From assembly GCF_008329645.1 (NCBI RefSeq), contig NZ_CP043474.1, positions 1,922,001-1,986,000 of the forward strand: a DNA stretch of 64,000 nucleotides, read 5' to 3'. Both the position numbers and the translations under genes were made by a program. How positions within the stretch are numbered: position 1 is the stretch's first letter; every line of letters begins with the position of its first letter. The notes beneath the pieces are model-generated. The model did no database searches. It was not told the DNA's origin and was given only the letters and a program-made list of their open reading frames with translations. The stretch comes from Mycolicibacterium grossiae. GTDB lineage: Bacteria; Actinomycetota; Actinomycetes; Mycobacteriales; Mycobacteriaceae. Below, in pieces: positions 48,954-59,128 of the stretch.

Positions 48954-49487
48954 ATGGCCGACACCGCATCCGACGCAACCCCGTCCGACGCCGTCCGCGA
49001 GCTGCTGCGTGACGCGTTCACCCGGCTGATCGAGCACGTCGACGACATCACCGACGGGCTCACCGACGAGCTGTCGTCCTACCGGCCGACCCCGGAGGCC
49101 AACAGCATCGCGTGGCTGCTGTGGCACAGCGCCCGCGTGCAGGACGCCCAGCTGTGCGACGTCGCCGGCACGGAGCAGGTGTGGTTTCGCGAGGGCTGGG
49201 TCGACCGCTTCGGCCTCGACCTGCCGCGCGACGCGCACGGGTATGGCTTCACCCCGGAGGAGGTCGGCAAGGTGCGCGCGCCCGCCGACCTGCTGTCCGG
49301 CTACTACCACGCGGTGCACCGCGTGACGCTCGAGTTCGTCGCGGGCGTCACCGCCGAGGAACTGAACCGCATCGTCGACCGGCGCTGGACGCCGCCGGTG
49401 ACCGCCAGCGCCCGGATCGTCAGCATCATCGACGACTGCGCGCAGCATCTCGGTCAGGCCGCCTACGTTCGGGGCATCGCCGGCTGA
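48954..49487 (+). CDS. DinB-superfamily protein (mycothiol-dependent enzyme-like)
   Basis: 177 residues, four-helix DinB fold. Metal-binding histidines are seen in LLWHSARVQD, YYHAVHRVT and QHLGQAAYVRG, a triad spacing used by DinB/YfiT metalloenzymes; actinobacterial members often act with mycothiol. TAGCGT (48940-48945) is eight bases before the ATG. The next gene begins at the base after its stop. Confidence 0.82.
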   Translation: MADTASDATPSDAVRELLRDAFTRLIEHVDDITDGLTDELSSYRPTPEANSIAWLLWHSARVQDAQLCDVAGTEQVWFREGWVDRFGLDLPRDAHGYGFTPEEVGKVRAPADLLSGYYHAVHRVTLEFVAGVTAEELNRIVDRRWTPPVTASARIVSIIDDCAQHLGQAAYVRGIAG

Positions 49488-50075
49488 ATGAACGGGCGCG
49501 TCGTGCGCTGGTGGCCGTTCATCGGGTTGCCCGCGCTGGTCCTGCTGGGCCTGGCGGTCGGCACGCGGTCCACCCGGGTCGACGACTGGTTCATCCGCAC
49601 CGGCGCCGAACACCGCGGTCTGCACCGGCTGCTGATCTTCACCGAGCCGACGCTCGTCGTCGGGCTGCTGCTGGTGGCGTTCGCGGTGGCGCTGTGGCGG
49701 CGGCGATGGCGGCTGGCCGCGGCGATGGTGGTGACGCCCGCGGTGGCGCTCGTCGCGATGCGGGTGCTCAAGCGGGTGTTCGGCCGGACCAAGGGAGAGC
49801 ACCCGCCGAGCCTCGCGTTCCCGAGCGGACACGTGACGATGACCGTGGTGGTGCTCGCCATGGCGGTCCTGGTGCTCGGTGCCCGGGTCTGGGCCATGGC
49901 CGCCGCGGCGGTCCTCGCGGTGCTCGCGGCGCTCGGTCAGGCGTTCACGTACCACTACTTCACCGACACCGTCGGCGCGCTGCTGCTGGCGACGTCGGTG
50001 GTGTGCCTGGCCGTCTGGGCGTTCGGACTTGACGGGTGTCAACCCCGCTGCGATCTGCGTCACAGAAGTGGTTAA
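49488..50075 (+). CDS. PAP2-type membrane phosphatase
   Basis: 195 residues with about five or six membrane spans. The acid-phosphatase motifs are KRVFGRTKGE (variant of KxxxxxxRP, with no Pro), SLAFPSGH (PSGH, catalytic His) and YHYFTDTVGA (variant of SRxxxxxHxxxD; the first Ser-Arg pair is absent). It is therefore a divergent lipid-phosphate phosphatase. ATG 49488 directly abuts the DinB stop, so translation is coupled. Ends with a hydrophilic tail rich in Arg. Confidence 0.75.
   Translation: MNGRVVRWWPFIGLPALVLLGLAVGTRSTRVDDWFIRTGAEHRGLHRLLIFTEPTLVVGLLLVAFAVALWRRRWRLAAAMVVTPAVALVAMRVLKRVFGRTKGEHPPSLAFPSGHVTMTVVVLAMAVLVLGARVWAMAAAAVLAVLAALGQAFTYHYFTDTVGALLLATSVVCLAVWAFGLDGCQPRCDLRHRSG
50030..50043. 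promoter_or_regulatory. TTGAC-N4-GTCAA inverted repeat before the aldehyde dehydrogenase
   Basis: A perfect five-base inverted repeat 42 bases before the aldehyde dehydrogenase ATG, overlapping the end of the PAP2 gene. It could be an operator; no regulator gene is adjacent. Confidence 0.35.
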
Positions 50076-50084
50076 CATGGCCCC

Positions 50085-51614
50085 ATGACTGCAACTCCCG
50101 AGGTTGACACCAACCCGAGTTACGAGGGCACCGCCACCATCCTCAACCCGGCCACCGGAGCCGTCGCCGGCACCGTCCGGTGGACCGATCCGGCCGACGT
50201 CACCCGCATCGCCACGGGTCTGCGGCAGGCGCAGCGCAGCTGGGAGGCCCGGGGGGCCGCCGGGCGCGCGAAGGTGCTGGCGCGGTACGCGGTGTGGCTG
50301 GGCGAGCACCGCGACGAGATCGAGGCGCTGCTCATCAAGGAGACCGGCAAGTCGGCGGTGGACGCGGCGCAGGAGGTGCCGCTGCTGTTGATGATCCTGT
50401 CGTACTACGTGCGCACCATGGAGAAGGCGCTGGCGCCCGAGCCGCGCAGCGCGTCGCTGCCCTTCCTGTCCATCAAGAAGGTCACCGTGCACTACCGGCC
50501 GCGCCCGGTCGTCGGCATCATCGCGCCGTGGAACTACCCGGTGGCGAACGCCCTGATGGACGCCATCGGCGCGCTCGCCGCCGGCTGCGCGGTGTTGCTC
50601 AAGCCGTCCGAGCGCACACCGCTGACCGCCGAGGTCCTGATGCGCGGCTGGATCGACTCCGGCGCCCCCGAGGTGCTGGCACTCGCCCAGGGCGCCCGCG
50701 CGGTGTCCGAGGCCGTCATCGACGTCAGCGACTACATCCAGTTCACCGGCTCGTCGGCCACCGGCGCGAAGGTCGCCGAGCGCGCGGCCCGGCGCCTGGT
50801 CCCGGTGAGCCTGGAACTCGGCGGCAAGGACCCGATGCTGGTGCTCGAGGACGCCGACGTGGACCTCGCCGCGCACGCCGCGGTGTGGGGCGCGTTCTTC
50901 AACGCCGGGCAGACCTGCGTGTCGGTCGAGCGCGTGTACGTCCTCGAGCAGGTCTACGACCAGTTCGTCGACGCCGTGGTGCGCGACGTCCGCAAGCTCA
51001 AGGTGGGTGCCGGTGAGGGCAACGCCTTCGGCGCGCTCATCGACGAGAGCCAGGTGGCGGTCACCGAGCGGCACGTCGCCGACGCGCTGGCCAAAGGCGC
51101 CAAGGCACTCACCGGCGGGTCGCGCACGGCAGGCCCGGGCAGCTTCTACCCGCCGACCGTGCTCGTCGACGTCGACCACTCGATGCTGTGCATGACCGAG
51201 GAGACCTTCGGCCCCACGCTGCCGATCATGAAGGTGCGTAGCGTCGCCGAGGCCGTCCGCCTGGCCAACGACAGCCCGTACGGGCTGAGCGCCGCGGTGT
51301 TCTCGAAGGATCTGGAACGCGCCAACGACGTTGCGCTGCAACTCGACTGCGGTGGCGTCAACATCAACGACGTCATCTCCAACCTGATGTGCACCACCGC
51401 GCCGATGGGCGGCTGGAAGTCCTCCGGGATCGGCGCGCGGTTCGGCGGGCCCGAGGGACTGCGCAAGTACTGCCGCATCGAGACCGTGGTGGCGCCCAGG
51501 ACCACCGTCGGCGCCGGCGGCAACTACTACAACAACAGCCAGCGCGCCCTGAAGACGATGAACACGATGATGACGAAGCTCGCGCTCATCCGGCCCAAGC
51601 GCATGGCGAAGTAG
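50085..51614 (+). CDS. aldehyde dehydrogenase (succinate-semialdehyde-type)
   Basis: 509 residues of the NAD(P)-dependent aldehyde dehydrogenase superfamily. PWNYPVANALMDAIGALAAG (Asn), FTGSSATG (cofactor loop), LELGGKDPM (general base Glu) and FNAGQTCVS (catalytic Cys) are intact. Sequence features resemble the GabD2-like group of mycobacterial succinate-semialdehyde dehydrogenases, but the substrate is not certain. TAACAT (50073-50078) is six bases before the ATG, a leaderless pattern. Confidence 0.88.
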   Translation: MTATPEVDTNPSYEGTATILNPATGAVAGTVRWTDPADVTRIATGLRQAQRSWEARGAAGRAKVLARYAVWLGEHRDEIEALLIKETGKSAVDAAQEVPLLLMILSYYVRTMEKALAPEPRSASLPFLSIKKVTVHYRPRPVVGIIAPWNYPVANALMDAIGALAAGCAVLLKPSERTPLTAEVLMRGWIDSGAPEVLALAQGARAVSEAVIDVSDYIQFTGSSATGAKVAERAARRLVPVSLELGGKDPMLVLEDADVDLAAHAAVWGAFFNAGQTCVSVERVYVLEQVYDQFVDAVVRDVRKLKVGAGEGNAFGALIDESQVAVTERHVADALAKGAKALTGGSRTAGPGSFYPPTVLVDVDHSMLCMTEETFGPTLPIMKVRSVAEAVRLANDSPYGLSAAVFSKDLERANDVALQLDCGGVNINDVISNLMCTTAPMGGWKSSGIGARFGGPEGLRKYCRIETVVAPRTTVGAGGNYYNNSQRALKTMNTMMTKLALIRPKRMAK

Positions 51615-51659
51615 GGCCGCCGCACCGTGGTAGCGGCCACCGTCCGTTCACCTCGACGA

Positions 51660-51681
51660 CACCGCCGCGTACGCGGCGGTG
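51660..51681. terminator. perfect 22-base palindrome at the ppk2 start
   Basis: CACCGCCGCGT followed by its exact complement forms a 9-pair stem with a GTAC loop. It can terminate the aldehyde dehydrogenase transcript, and it would also hide the first GTG of the polyphosphate kinase gene. Which role it plays is not known. Confidence 0.5.
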
Positions 51682-52554
51682 GCTAGCTTCTGGCAGGTGA
51701 CCTTGGACTCGACCGGCTACACCGTCCGCGACGACGATGACGACGACCCCCTGCTGGTGCTGCAGCCCAGCGGGGAGGTCGTCGACACGTGGCGGGAGAA
51801 CTATCCGTACGACGAGCGCATGCACCGCGACGAGTACGAGACGCAGAAGCGGCTGCTGCAGATCGAGCTGCTGAAGCTGCAGAAGTGGAGCCAGGCACAC
51901 GGGCACCGGCACGTCATCGTCTTCGAGGGCCGCGACGCCGCGGGCAAGGGCGGCACCATCAAGCGGTTCATGGAGCACCTCAACCCCCGCGGCGCGCGCG
52001 TCGTCGCGCTGGAGAAGCCCACCGAGCGGGAACGCACGCAGTGGTACTTCCAGCGCTACGTCACGCATCTGCCGGCCGCCGGCGAGATCGTCCTGTTCGA
52101 CCGGTCCTGGTACAACCGCGCCGGCGTCGAACGGGTGATGGGCTACTGCACGCCCAAGCAGCACGCCGAGTTCATCCGCCAGGCACCGCTGTTCGAACAG
52201 ATGCTCGTCAACGACGGGATCAGCCTGACCAAGCTGTGGTTCTCCGTCACCTCCGCCGAACAGCGCACCCGCTTCACCATCCGCCAGGTGGATCCGGTGC
52301 GGCAGTGGAAGCTCTCGCCCACCGACCTCGCGTCGCTGGACAAGTGGGACGACTACACCGCGGCGAAGGAGGACATGTTCGCCTGGACGGACACCGAGAT
52401 CGCGCCGTGGACCGTGGTGAAGAGCAACGACAAGAAGCGCGCCCGCATCAACGCCATGCGCCACGTGCTGAGTAAGTTCGACTACGACAACAAGGACCCC
52501 GAGGTGGTCGGTAGACCCGACCCCCTCATCGTGGGACGCGCGCTCGGCGACTGA
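51679..52554 (+). CDS. ppk2: polyphosphate kinase 2 (PPK2)
   Basis: 291 residues. Walker A FEGRDAAGKGGTI, lid LNPRGARVVALEKPTERE, Walker B VLFDRSWYNRAG and the lid-region GYCTPKQ are typical of PPK2 class I enzymes, which use polyphosphate to phosphorylate nucleoside diphosphates. An acidic DDDDDDP stretch is near the N-terminus. The first GTG (51679) is inside a perfect palindrome, so GTG 51697 may be the real start; neither has a good ribosome-binding site. Similar to Rv3232c. Confidence 0.92.
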   Translation: MASFWQVTLDSTGYTVRDDDDDDPLLVLQPSGEVVDTWRENYPYDERMHRDEYETQKRLLQIELLKLQKWSQAHGHRHVIVFEGRDAAGKGGTIKRFMEHLNPRGARVVALEKPTERERTQWYFQRYVTHLPAAGEIVLFDRSWYNRAGVERVMGYCTPKQHAEFIRQAPLFEQMLVNDGISLTKLWFSVTSAEQRTRFTIRQVDPVRQWKLSPTDLASLDKWDDYTAAKEDMFAWTDTEIAPWTVVKSNDKKRARINAMRHVLSKFDYDNKDPEVVGRPDPLIVGRALGD

Positions 52555-52602
52555 GGCGGTCCCCCCGCCGGGGTCCACGCCCAGGACAGGGAGGACGCGT
52601 CG

Positions 52603-53475
52603 GTGCGCTTCGTCGCGACGCTGCTGACGTGGCTGCTGGCGACGGTCGCGCTCGCCGTGGCCGTCCCGGCCACGTGGGCGCAGCACACGATCGTCGACCG
52701 CGACGGCTACGCCGACTTCGCCGCGTCCGCGGCCCGGGAACCGGCCCTGCAACGGGCGATGGCGTCGCTGCTGACCACCGAGATCGTCTCCTTCGCCGCG
52801 GACAACGGCTACGGCAACCTCAACCCCGAGCTGGTCGACAGCGTCACGACGGGCTACACCCAGAACGCCGGGTTCCCCGGCCAGTTCAGCCAGGCCAACC
52901 GCATCGCCCACACGTGGATGTTCACCGATGCGGTGCGCCGCGACGAGACCGGCGACGACCGCTGGCTGGTCGACATCGCGCCGATGCTCAAGGACCCCTC
53001 GCTGCGCGAGACGCTGGGCAACCTGAACCTGCAGGTGCCCGACACCCTCAACGTGCCGATCACGGTCCCCGAGTCCTCGGCGCTGCGCCCCGGCCAGCTG
53101 CGTCCGATCGCGACCTGGGGGCCGTGGGTCAGCGTCGGCGCCGCGGTCCTCACCGCCGTCTTCGCGCTGCTCACCCTCGCCGCCGCACGCTCGCGCGGCA
53201 GGGCCTTCGCCGCGCTCGGCGTCTCCGCGCTGCTCGTCGGCGCGGCGGGCTGGGCGGCCATCGAGGTGCTGCGCGGCCGGATCGACGCCGCGCTGTCCCG
53301 GACCGAGGGCGACGTGCGCACCGTCGCCGACGTGATGGTCGGGCACGCCATCGACAGCCTGCACACCTGGCTCAACCTCACCCTGCTCGGCGGCGTCGCG
53401 CTGGTCGCCTTCGGCGTGGTGGTGTCGATGCTCGGCGGGGTGCGCAAGCGCACCGTCACCGAACCGGTGCGCTAG
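52603..53475 (+). CDS. conserved membrane protein of unknown function
   Basis: 290 residues: an N-terminal signal-anchor helix (about 5-25), an extracytoplasmic region of about 140 residues with few charges clustered (NGYGNLNPELV... DSVTTGYTQNAGFPGQF), then two C-terminal membrane spans (about 170-195 and 205-225) and a third near 262-285. GTG start 48 bases after ppk2. No family recognised; likely a cell-envelope protein. Confidence 0.65.
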   Translation: MRFVATLLTWLLATVALAVAVPATWAQHTIVDRDGYADFAASAAREPALQRAMASLLTTEIVSFAADNGYGNLNPELVDSVTTGYTQNAGFPGQFSQANRIAHTWMFTDAVRRDETGDDRWLVDIAPMLKDPSLRETLGNLNLQVPDTLNVPITVPESSALRPGQLRPIATWGPWVSVGAAVLTAVFALLTLAAARSRGRAFAALGVSALLVGAAGWAAIEVLRGRIDAALSRTEGDVRTVADVMVGHAIDSLHTWLNLTLLGGVALVAFGVVVSMLGGVRKRTVTEPVR

Positions 53476-55502
53476 GCGGTCCCGCCGAGCGTCCGGTGCA
53501 GGAACTCGTAGACCAGTGCCGAGCGGAACGCGGTCTGCGCGTTGTCGGCGGCGCCGGCGTGGCCACCCTCGACGTTCTCGTAGTAGGCCACCGTGTGCCC
53601 GGCGGCCTCGAGCGCCGCGGTCATCTTGCGGGCGTGCCCGGGGTGCACGCGGTCGTCGCGCGTCGAGGTCGTCATCAGCAGCGCCGGGTAACGACGGTCG
53701 GCCGAGACGTTCTGATACGGCGAGTACCGCGAGATGAACGCCCAGTCGTCGGGGTCGTCGGGGTCGCCGTACTCGGCCATCCACGACGCCCCGGCCAGCA
53801 GCAGGTGGTAGCGCTTCATGTCGAGCAGCGGAACGCTGCACACCAGCGCGCCGAACAGGTGCGGGTAGCGCGTCAGCATCACGCCCATCAGCAGTCCGCC
53901 GTTGCTGCCGCCCTGGGCGCCCAGCTGCTCGACGGTGGTGATGCCGCGCGCCACCAGATCGGCGGCCACCGCGGCGAAGTCCTCGTAGGCCAGGTGCCGG
54001 CCCTCCCGGATCGCCTGGGTGTGCCAGCGCGGACCGTACTCGCCGCCGCCGCGGATGTTGGCCATCACGTACGTCCCGCCGCGGGACAACCACAACCGGC
54101 CGAGTACACCGCCGTAGGCCGGCGTGTTGGACACCTCGAAGCCGCCGTAGCCACCCAGCAGCGTCTTGCCCGGTCCCGTCGAATTCCGGTGTCCGACGAC
54201 GAAGTAGGGCACCCGGGTACCGTCGTCGGACGTCGCGAAGTGCTGCTCGACGGTGATGTCGGAGGCATCGAAGAAGGCCGGTGCGCTCTTCACCTCGACC
54301 AGCTCGCCGCCCGCAGGTCCCCACAGCAGCCGCGACGGCGTGTCGAATCCGCTGGAGTCGTAGAACACCTCGTCGCCGTATTCGTCGGCCGCCACGACCG
54401 ACACGCTGGTGTTGGGCGGCAGCCCGACGACCGGCTCGCGCGTCCAGGTCCCCGGCGTCACCACCTCGACGCGGCTCACCACGTCGGCCAGCGTGACGAG
54501 GATCAGCCGGTCGCGCGTCCAGGTGTAGGCGTCCAGGCTGGTGTGCTCGTCCGGGGTGAAGACGACCGCGAGATCCCGTGCGCCGGATAAGTATTCGTCG
54601 TACTGGGCGGCGAGCAGCGTGCCGGCGACGTACGTGGTGTCGCCGACGGTCCAGTCGCTGCGCGGCCGGATCAGCAGCCACTCCCGATGGATCGACGTGC
54701 CGGCGTCGGTGGGCACCTCGATCTCGAGGAGGTCGCCCGCGCGCAATTCGTAGCGGCGGCGGTTGAAGAAGTCGGTGGCGCGCGTGATGAAGATGCGTTC
54801 GAAGCCGGGCGTCGGGTCGAAGCCCGCCCCGACGCTGACATCGGATGCCTCACCGGCGAATACCACCTCGGCCCGCTCGAGCGGCTGCCCGCGGTGCCAG
54901 CGCTTCACCACGCGGGGGTAGCCGGAGTCGGTCAGTGACCCCGGCCCGAAGTCGGTGCCGACCAGCACGGTGTCCGGACCCTCCCAGCCGACATCGGTCT
55001 TGGCTTCCGCGAGCGTGAAGCCGTCGGGTACGAATTCCCTTGTACGCATGTCGAATTCGCGGACCACGGTGGCGTCCGAGCCGCCGCGCGACAGGCTGAC
55101 CAGCGCCCGCTCCAGACCGGGCTCGACGACGTCGGCGCCGGCCCACACCCAGTTCTCGCCGTCGGTCGCGGCCAGCGCGTCGACGTCGATCACGACGTCC
55201 CACTCGGGGGTGTCGCTGCGGTAGCTCTCCAGCGTCGTGCGGCGCCACAGGCCGCGCGGGTTCGTCGCGTCGCGCCAGAAGTCGTACAGGTGCTCACCCC
55301 GCCGCCGGACGTACGGGATGCGGGCATCGGTGTCGAGCACCTCGAGGGCTTCGGCGCGCATCGCCTCGAACCGCTCGCCGCTCAACTCGGCCAGCGTCGG
55401 CGCGTTGTGGTCGGCCACCCACGCGAGTGCCTCGTCGCCGGTGACCTCCTCGAGCCAGAGGTACGGGTCGTCGGTCGTGCGCTCGTCGTTCACGGGACCC
55501 AT
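53472..55502 (-). CDS. prolyl oligopeptidase-family serine peptidase (S9A)
   Basis: 676 residues. An N-terminal seven-blade beta-propeller (about 60-390) is followed by an alpha/beta-hydrolase domain with the nucleophile in GAQGGSNGGLLMG, the acid in TSTRDDRVHPGH and the histidine in EGGHAGA. It cleaves short proline-containing peptides in the cytoplasm. ATG 55502 is chosen; an upstream open frame adds 16 residues. Divergent from the DUF779 gene with only 26 bases between starts. Position fits Rv0457c. Overlaps the preceding gene's stop by four bases. Confidence 0.9.
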   Translation of the reverse strand: MGPVNDERTTDDPYLWLEEVTGDEALAWVADHNAPTLAELSGERFEAMRAEALEVLDTDARIPYVRRRGEHLYDFWRDATNPRGLWRRTTLESYRSDTPEWDVVIDVDALAATDGENWVWAGADVVEPGLERALVSLSRGGSDATVVREFDMRTREFVPDGFTLAEAKTDVGWEGPDTVLVGTDFGPGSLTDSGYPRVVKRWHRGQPLERAEVVFAGEASDVSVGAGFDPTPGFERIFITRATDFFNRRRYELRAGDLLEIEVPTDAGTSIHREWLLIRPRSDWTVGDTTYVAGTLLAAQYDEYLSGARDLAVVFTPDEHTSLDAYTWTRDRLILVTLADVVSRVEVVTPGTWTREPVVGLPPNTSVSVVAADEYGDEVFYDSSGFDTPSRLLWGPAGGELVEVKSAPAFFDASDITVEQHFATSDDGTRVPYFVVGHRNSTGPGKTLLGGYGGFEVSNTPAYGGVLGRLWLSRGGTYVMANIRGGGEYGPRWHTQAIREGRHLAYEDFAAVAADLVARGITTVEQLGAQGGSNGGLLMGVMLTRYPHLFGALVCSVPLLDMKRYHLLLAGASWMAEYGDPDDPDDWAFISRYSPYQNVSADRRYPALLMTTSTRDDRVHPGHARKMTAALEAAGHTVAYYENVEGGHAGAADNAQTAFRSALVYEFLHRTLGGTA

Positions 55503-55528
55503 TGTGGCCGCCGGACTAACCTGGGGTG

Positions 55529-56026
55529 ATGGGCGCACCGAGCAGGGCACTGATCACCGAGGCCGCGGCCGACCTGCTGCGACGGCTGGCCGACCGGCAC
55601 GGGCCGCTGATGTTCCACCAGTCCGGCGGGTGCTGCGACGGGTCGTCGCCGATGTGCTACCCGGCCGGTGACTTCATCGTCGGCGACCGCGACGTGCTGC
55701 TGGCCGTCCTCGACGTCGCCGACGGCGTCCCGGTGTGGATCTCCGGGCCGCAGTTCGACGCGTGGAAGCACACGCAGCTCGTGATCGACGTGGTGCCCGG
55801 GCGCGGCGGCGGCTTCAGCCTCGAGTCGCCCGAGGGCATGCGGTTCCTCTCCCGTGGCCGGGCCTTCACCGCCGAGGAGAACGGCGCGCTCGCCGAGCAG
55901 CCCGCGCTGACGGGCGCGCAGTACGAGGCGGGCGCACGGCCCGAGTCGGCCGGGACGCACGTCGTCGCCGACGCGGTCGACGCCTGCGCGCTGCCCGCGG
56001 CACGCCCGGCCGGGCTCCACGGCTAG
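55529..56026 (+). CDS. DUF779 protein
   Basis: 165 residues. GGCCDGSSPMCYP is the conserved cysteine cluster of DUF779, which is commonly encoded beside aldehyde dehydrogenases; QFDAWKHTQL and the RGGGFSLESPEGMRFL region are also conserved. In M. tuberculosis (Rv0459) it follows an aldehyde dehydrogenase; here the aldehyde dehydrogenase is 4 kb away. ATG 55529 is chosen because TAACCT (55517-55522) lies six bases upstream; an adjacent GTG at 55526 is only three bases from it. Role unknown. Confidence 0.82.
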   Translation: MGAPSRALITEAAADLLRRLADRHGPLMFHQSGGCCDGSSPMCYPAGDFIVGDRDVLLAVLDVADGVPVWISGPQFDAWKHTQLVIDVVPGRGGGFSLESPEGMRFLSRGRAFTAEENGALAEQPALTGAQYEAGARPESAGTHVVADAVDACALPAARPAGLHG

Positions 56027-56053
56027 CGCCGCGGACGGGCTTACCGTTATGGG

Positions 56054-56332
56054 GTGATACCGCTACCGCGGGCGTGGCTCCTGACCAGCGCGATGCTCAC
56101 CGGCGTTGCCGTGGGTCTGCTGGCCGGTATCGCCTCCATGCTCGTCGTCACCGCCACCGTGCGCCCCGATCTCGTCATCGCCGCCGTCGTCGGCGTGCCC
56201 AGCGTCGTCGGCCTGCTGCTGGTGCTGCTGTCGCACCGGCGCTGGCTCACCACCGCCGGGGTTTTCGTGCTGTCGATCGCCCCGGGCTGGTTCGGCGCGC
56301 TCGCGGCCGTCCAGGCGGTGTCCGGTGCGTGA
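56054..56332 (+). CDS. small membrane protein
   Basis: 92 residues with three membrane spans (about 8-30, 36-60, 65-90) and only short loops. GTG 56054 is preceded by TACCGT (56042-56047) at six bases. Corresponds by position to Rv0460. Overlaps the next gene by eight bases. Function unknown. Confidence 0.7.
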   Translation: MIPLPRAWLLTSAMLTGVAVGLLAGIASMLVVTATVRPDLVIAAVVGVPSVVGLLLVLLSHRRWLTTAGVFVLSIAPGWFGALAAVQAVSGA

Positions 56333-56822
56333 CACCGGCGAGCCCACCCAGCACTGGGCGCCGCTCTTCGACACCGGATCGCTGGAGACGCTGACGCCGC
56401 ACGGCGGTGGGTCGACGACTCTGACGGCGGCTGTGGCCCAGCCGATCACCGCCACCGAGCCCGTCGAACCGCCGTCGAAGCCCATCCCGGCGTTCGCGCC
56501 GCCCGAGGTCGTCCCCGGTACCTACGCCTACCTCAAGCGCTGGACCTTCGTCGCGGTGCTGCTGGGCGTGTGGGTGGTCGCCGGCGCCGCCGGTGCGGGC
56601 CTCTACGAGTGGTGGTTCGCCGCGCTGGACAAGACCGCGCCGGTGTTCGTCACGCTGGTGTGGGTGGTGCTGTGCACGGTGGGCGGGCTGATCGCCTCGA
56701 CGGCGCCCCGCAGGCCGCTGCTGTCGGCGCTCGGGATCGCGCTGATGTCGTCGCCGCTGGCGTCGACGGTGGCCGCCGCGGTGCTCTACGGGTCCTACGT
56801 CTTCGGGTGGTTCGGCCGGTAG
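56325..56822 (+). CDS. membrane protein, Rv0461-like
   Basis: 165 residues: a polar N-terminal region with proline-rich part (about 1-70), then three membrane spans near 74-100, 110-130 and 137-160. It starts at GTG 56325, inside the preceding gene (bases 56325-56332 overlap). Function unknown; may form a unit with the small membrane protein before it. Confidence 0.7.
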   Translation: MRDTGEPTQHWAPLFDTGSLETLTPHGGGSTTLTAAVAQPITATEPVEPPSKPIPAFAPPEVVPGTYAYLKRWTFVAVLLGVWVVAGAAGAGLYEWWFAALDKTAPVFVTLVWVVLCTVGGLIASTAPRRPLLSALGIALMSSPLASTVAAAVLYGSYVFGWFGR

Positions 56823-56867
56823 CGGATCGCCCGCCGGTGCACGGGTCGCGACCACTAGGCTGGACGC

Positions 56868-58262
<1,395 letters not shown>

Positions 58263-58270
58263 CCGCCACC

Positions 58271-58540
58271 GTGCGGTCCTTGGTCGTCGCCGGGATCGGC
58301 GGGCTCGTCATCGGCCACGCGCTGTGGCTGGCGGCGATCTCGCTGGCCATCGACACGACGTCGGTGAGCAGCTGGGTGCTGGCGGTCTCCGGCGCGGTGC
58401 TGATCGTCGCCGTGCTCGCCGGGCTGCTCGGCAAGCGCTACCACCGGCGTCAGGCCGACGCGAAGGCGTGGTTCCTGTGGTGCCTGCCGGTGGCGCCCGT
58501 GCTGTTCACCGTGATCGTGCTCGGGGTGACCTACCTCTAG
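58271..58540 (+). CDS. small membrane protein, Rv0463-like
   Basis: 89 residues, three membrane spans (about 5-28, 33-55, 68-88) with a KRYHRRQADAK loop. GTG 58271 starts nine bases after lpdC ends. Its TAG stop forms CTAG with the stop of the convergent CMD-domain gene. Function unknown. Confidence 0.7.
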   Translation: MRSLVVAGIGGLVIGHALWLAAISLAIDTTSVSSWVLAVSGAVLIVAVLAGLLGKRYHRRQADAKAWFLWCLPVAPVLFTVIVLGVTYL

Positions 58541-59118
58541 TCGGGGAAGTCCAGCGGGATCCGCAGCGTCGCCATCGTGGCGGCGAGCCCGTCGTAATTG
58601 CTGGCGAGCATGCAGAATTCGATGAGCTGCTTCTTGGTGAGCAGCGCGGAGAGGGCCGACCACGTCTCGTCGGACATCGAGCGGGTGATGACGAACTCGT
58701 CGGTCGCGGTGATCAGCGTGCGCTGCCGCGGGCTGAGGCCCTCGGCGTCCGGGCCTTCGAAGATCCGTGCCTGCGTCGCCTCGTCGACGCCGCGGCTGCG
58801 CGCGAGCCGGCGATGCTGCTGCAGTTCGTACTCGCAGTTGCGCAGGTGGCCGACCCGCAGGATCACCAGCTCGGCGTCCTGGCGGGTCAGCTTGCCGCGG
58901 CTGAGCAGCAGCCCCGAGTAGGGCAGCCAGGTCAGGAACAGCAGCTGGTGCTGGCCCACGACGTTGAACAGGGCGAACCGCGGCGCGCGGATGAACTTGG
59001 CGCCCAGCTTGGCGATCACCCAGTTGAGCGGGCCGAGTTCGCGCAGACCGCCGGGCTGGATCCGGGGCGGGGCCTGATCGGGGATGCGGGCCGCGGTCTT
59101 GTCATCGGGTGTGCTCAC
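58537..59118 (-). CDS. carboxymuconolactone decarboxylase-family protein
   Basis: 193 residues of the AhpD-like fold; AELVILRVGHLRNCEYELQQH (parts: VILRVGHLRNCEYE) is the CMD signature, in which the first Cys of the usual CxxC is lost (GHLRNC), so peroxidase activity of the AhpD type is unlikely. TAGACT (59126-59131) is seven bases before GTG 59118, supporting this start. Fits Rv0464c. Function unknown. Confidence 0.8.
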   Translation of the reverse strand: MSTPDDKTAARIPDQAPPRIQPGGLRELGPLNWVIAKLGAKFIRAPRFALFNVVGQHQLLFLTWLPYSGLLLSRGKLTRQDAELVILRVGHLRNCEYELQQHRRLARSRGVDEATQARIFEGPDAEGLSPRQRTLITATDEFVITRSMSDETWSALSALLTKKQLIEFCMLASNYDGLAATMATLRIPLDFPD

Positions 59119-59128
59119 GGGTCCGAGT

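Noticed and set aside
48834..51341. 835-residue frame on the - strand
   Set aside because: Lies opposite DinB, PAP2 and aldehyde dehydrogenase genes, all with intact motifs; it is a GC-driven open frame.
51586..54681. 1031-residue frame on the - strand
   Set aside because: Crosses four well-supported genes, in part of the peptidase region in a wrong frame on the same strand; no recognisable domain.
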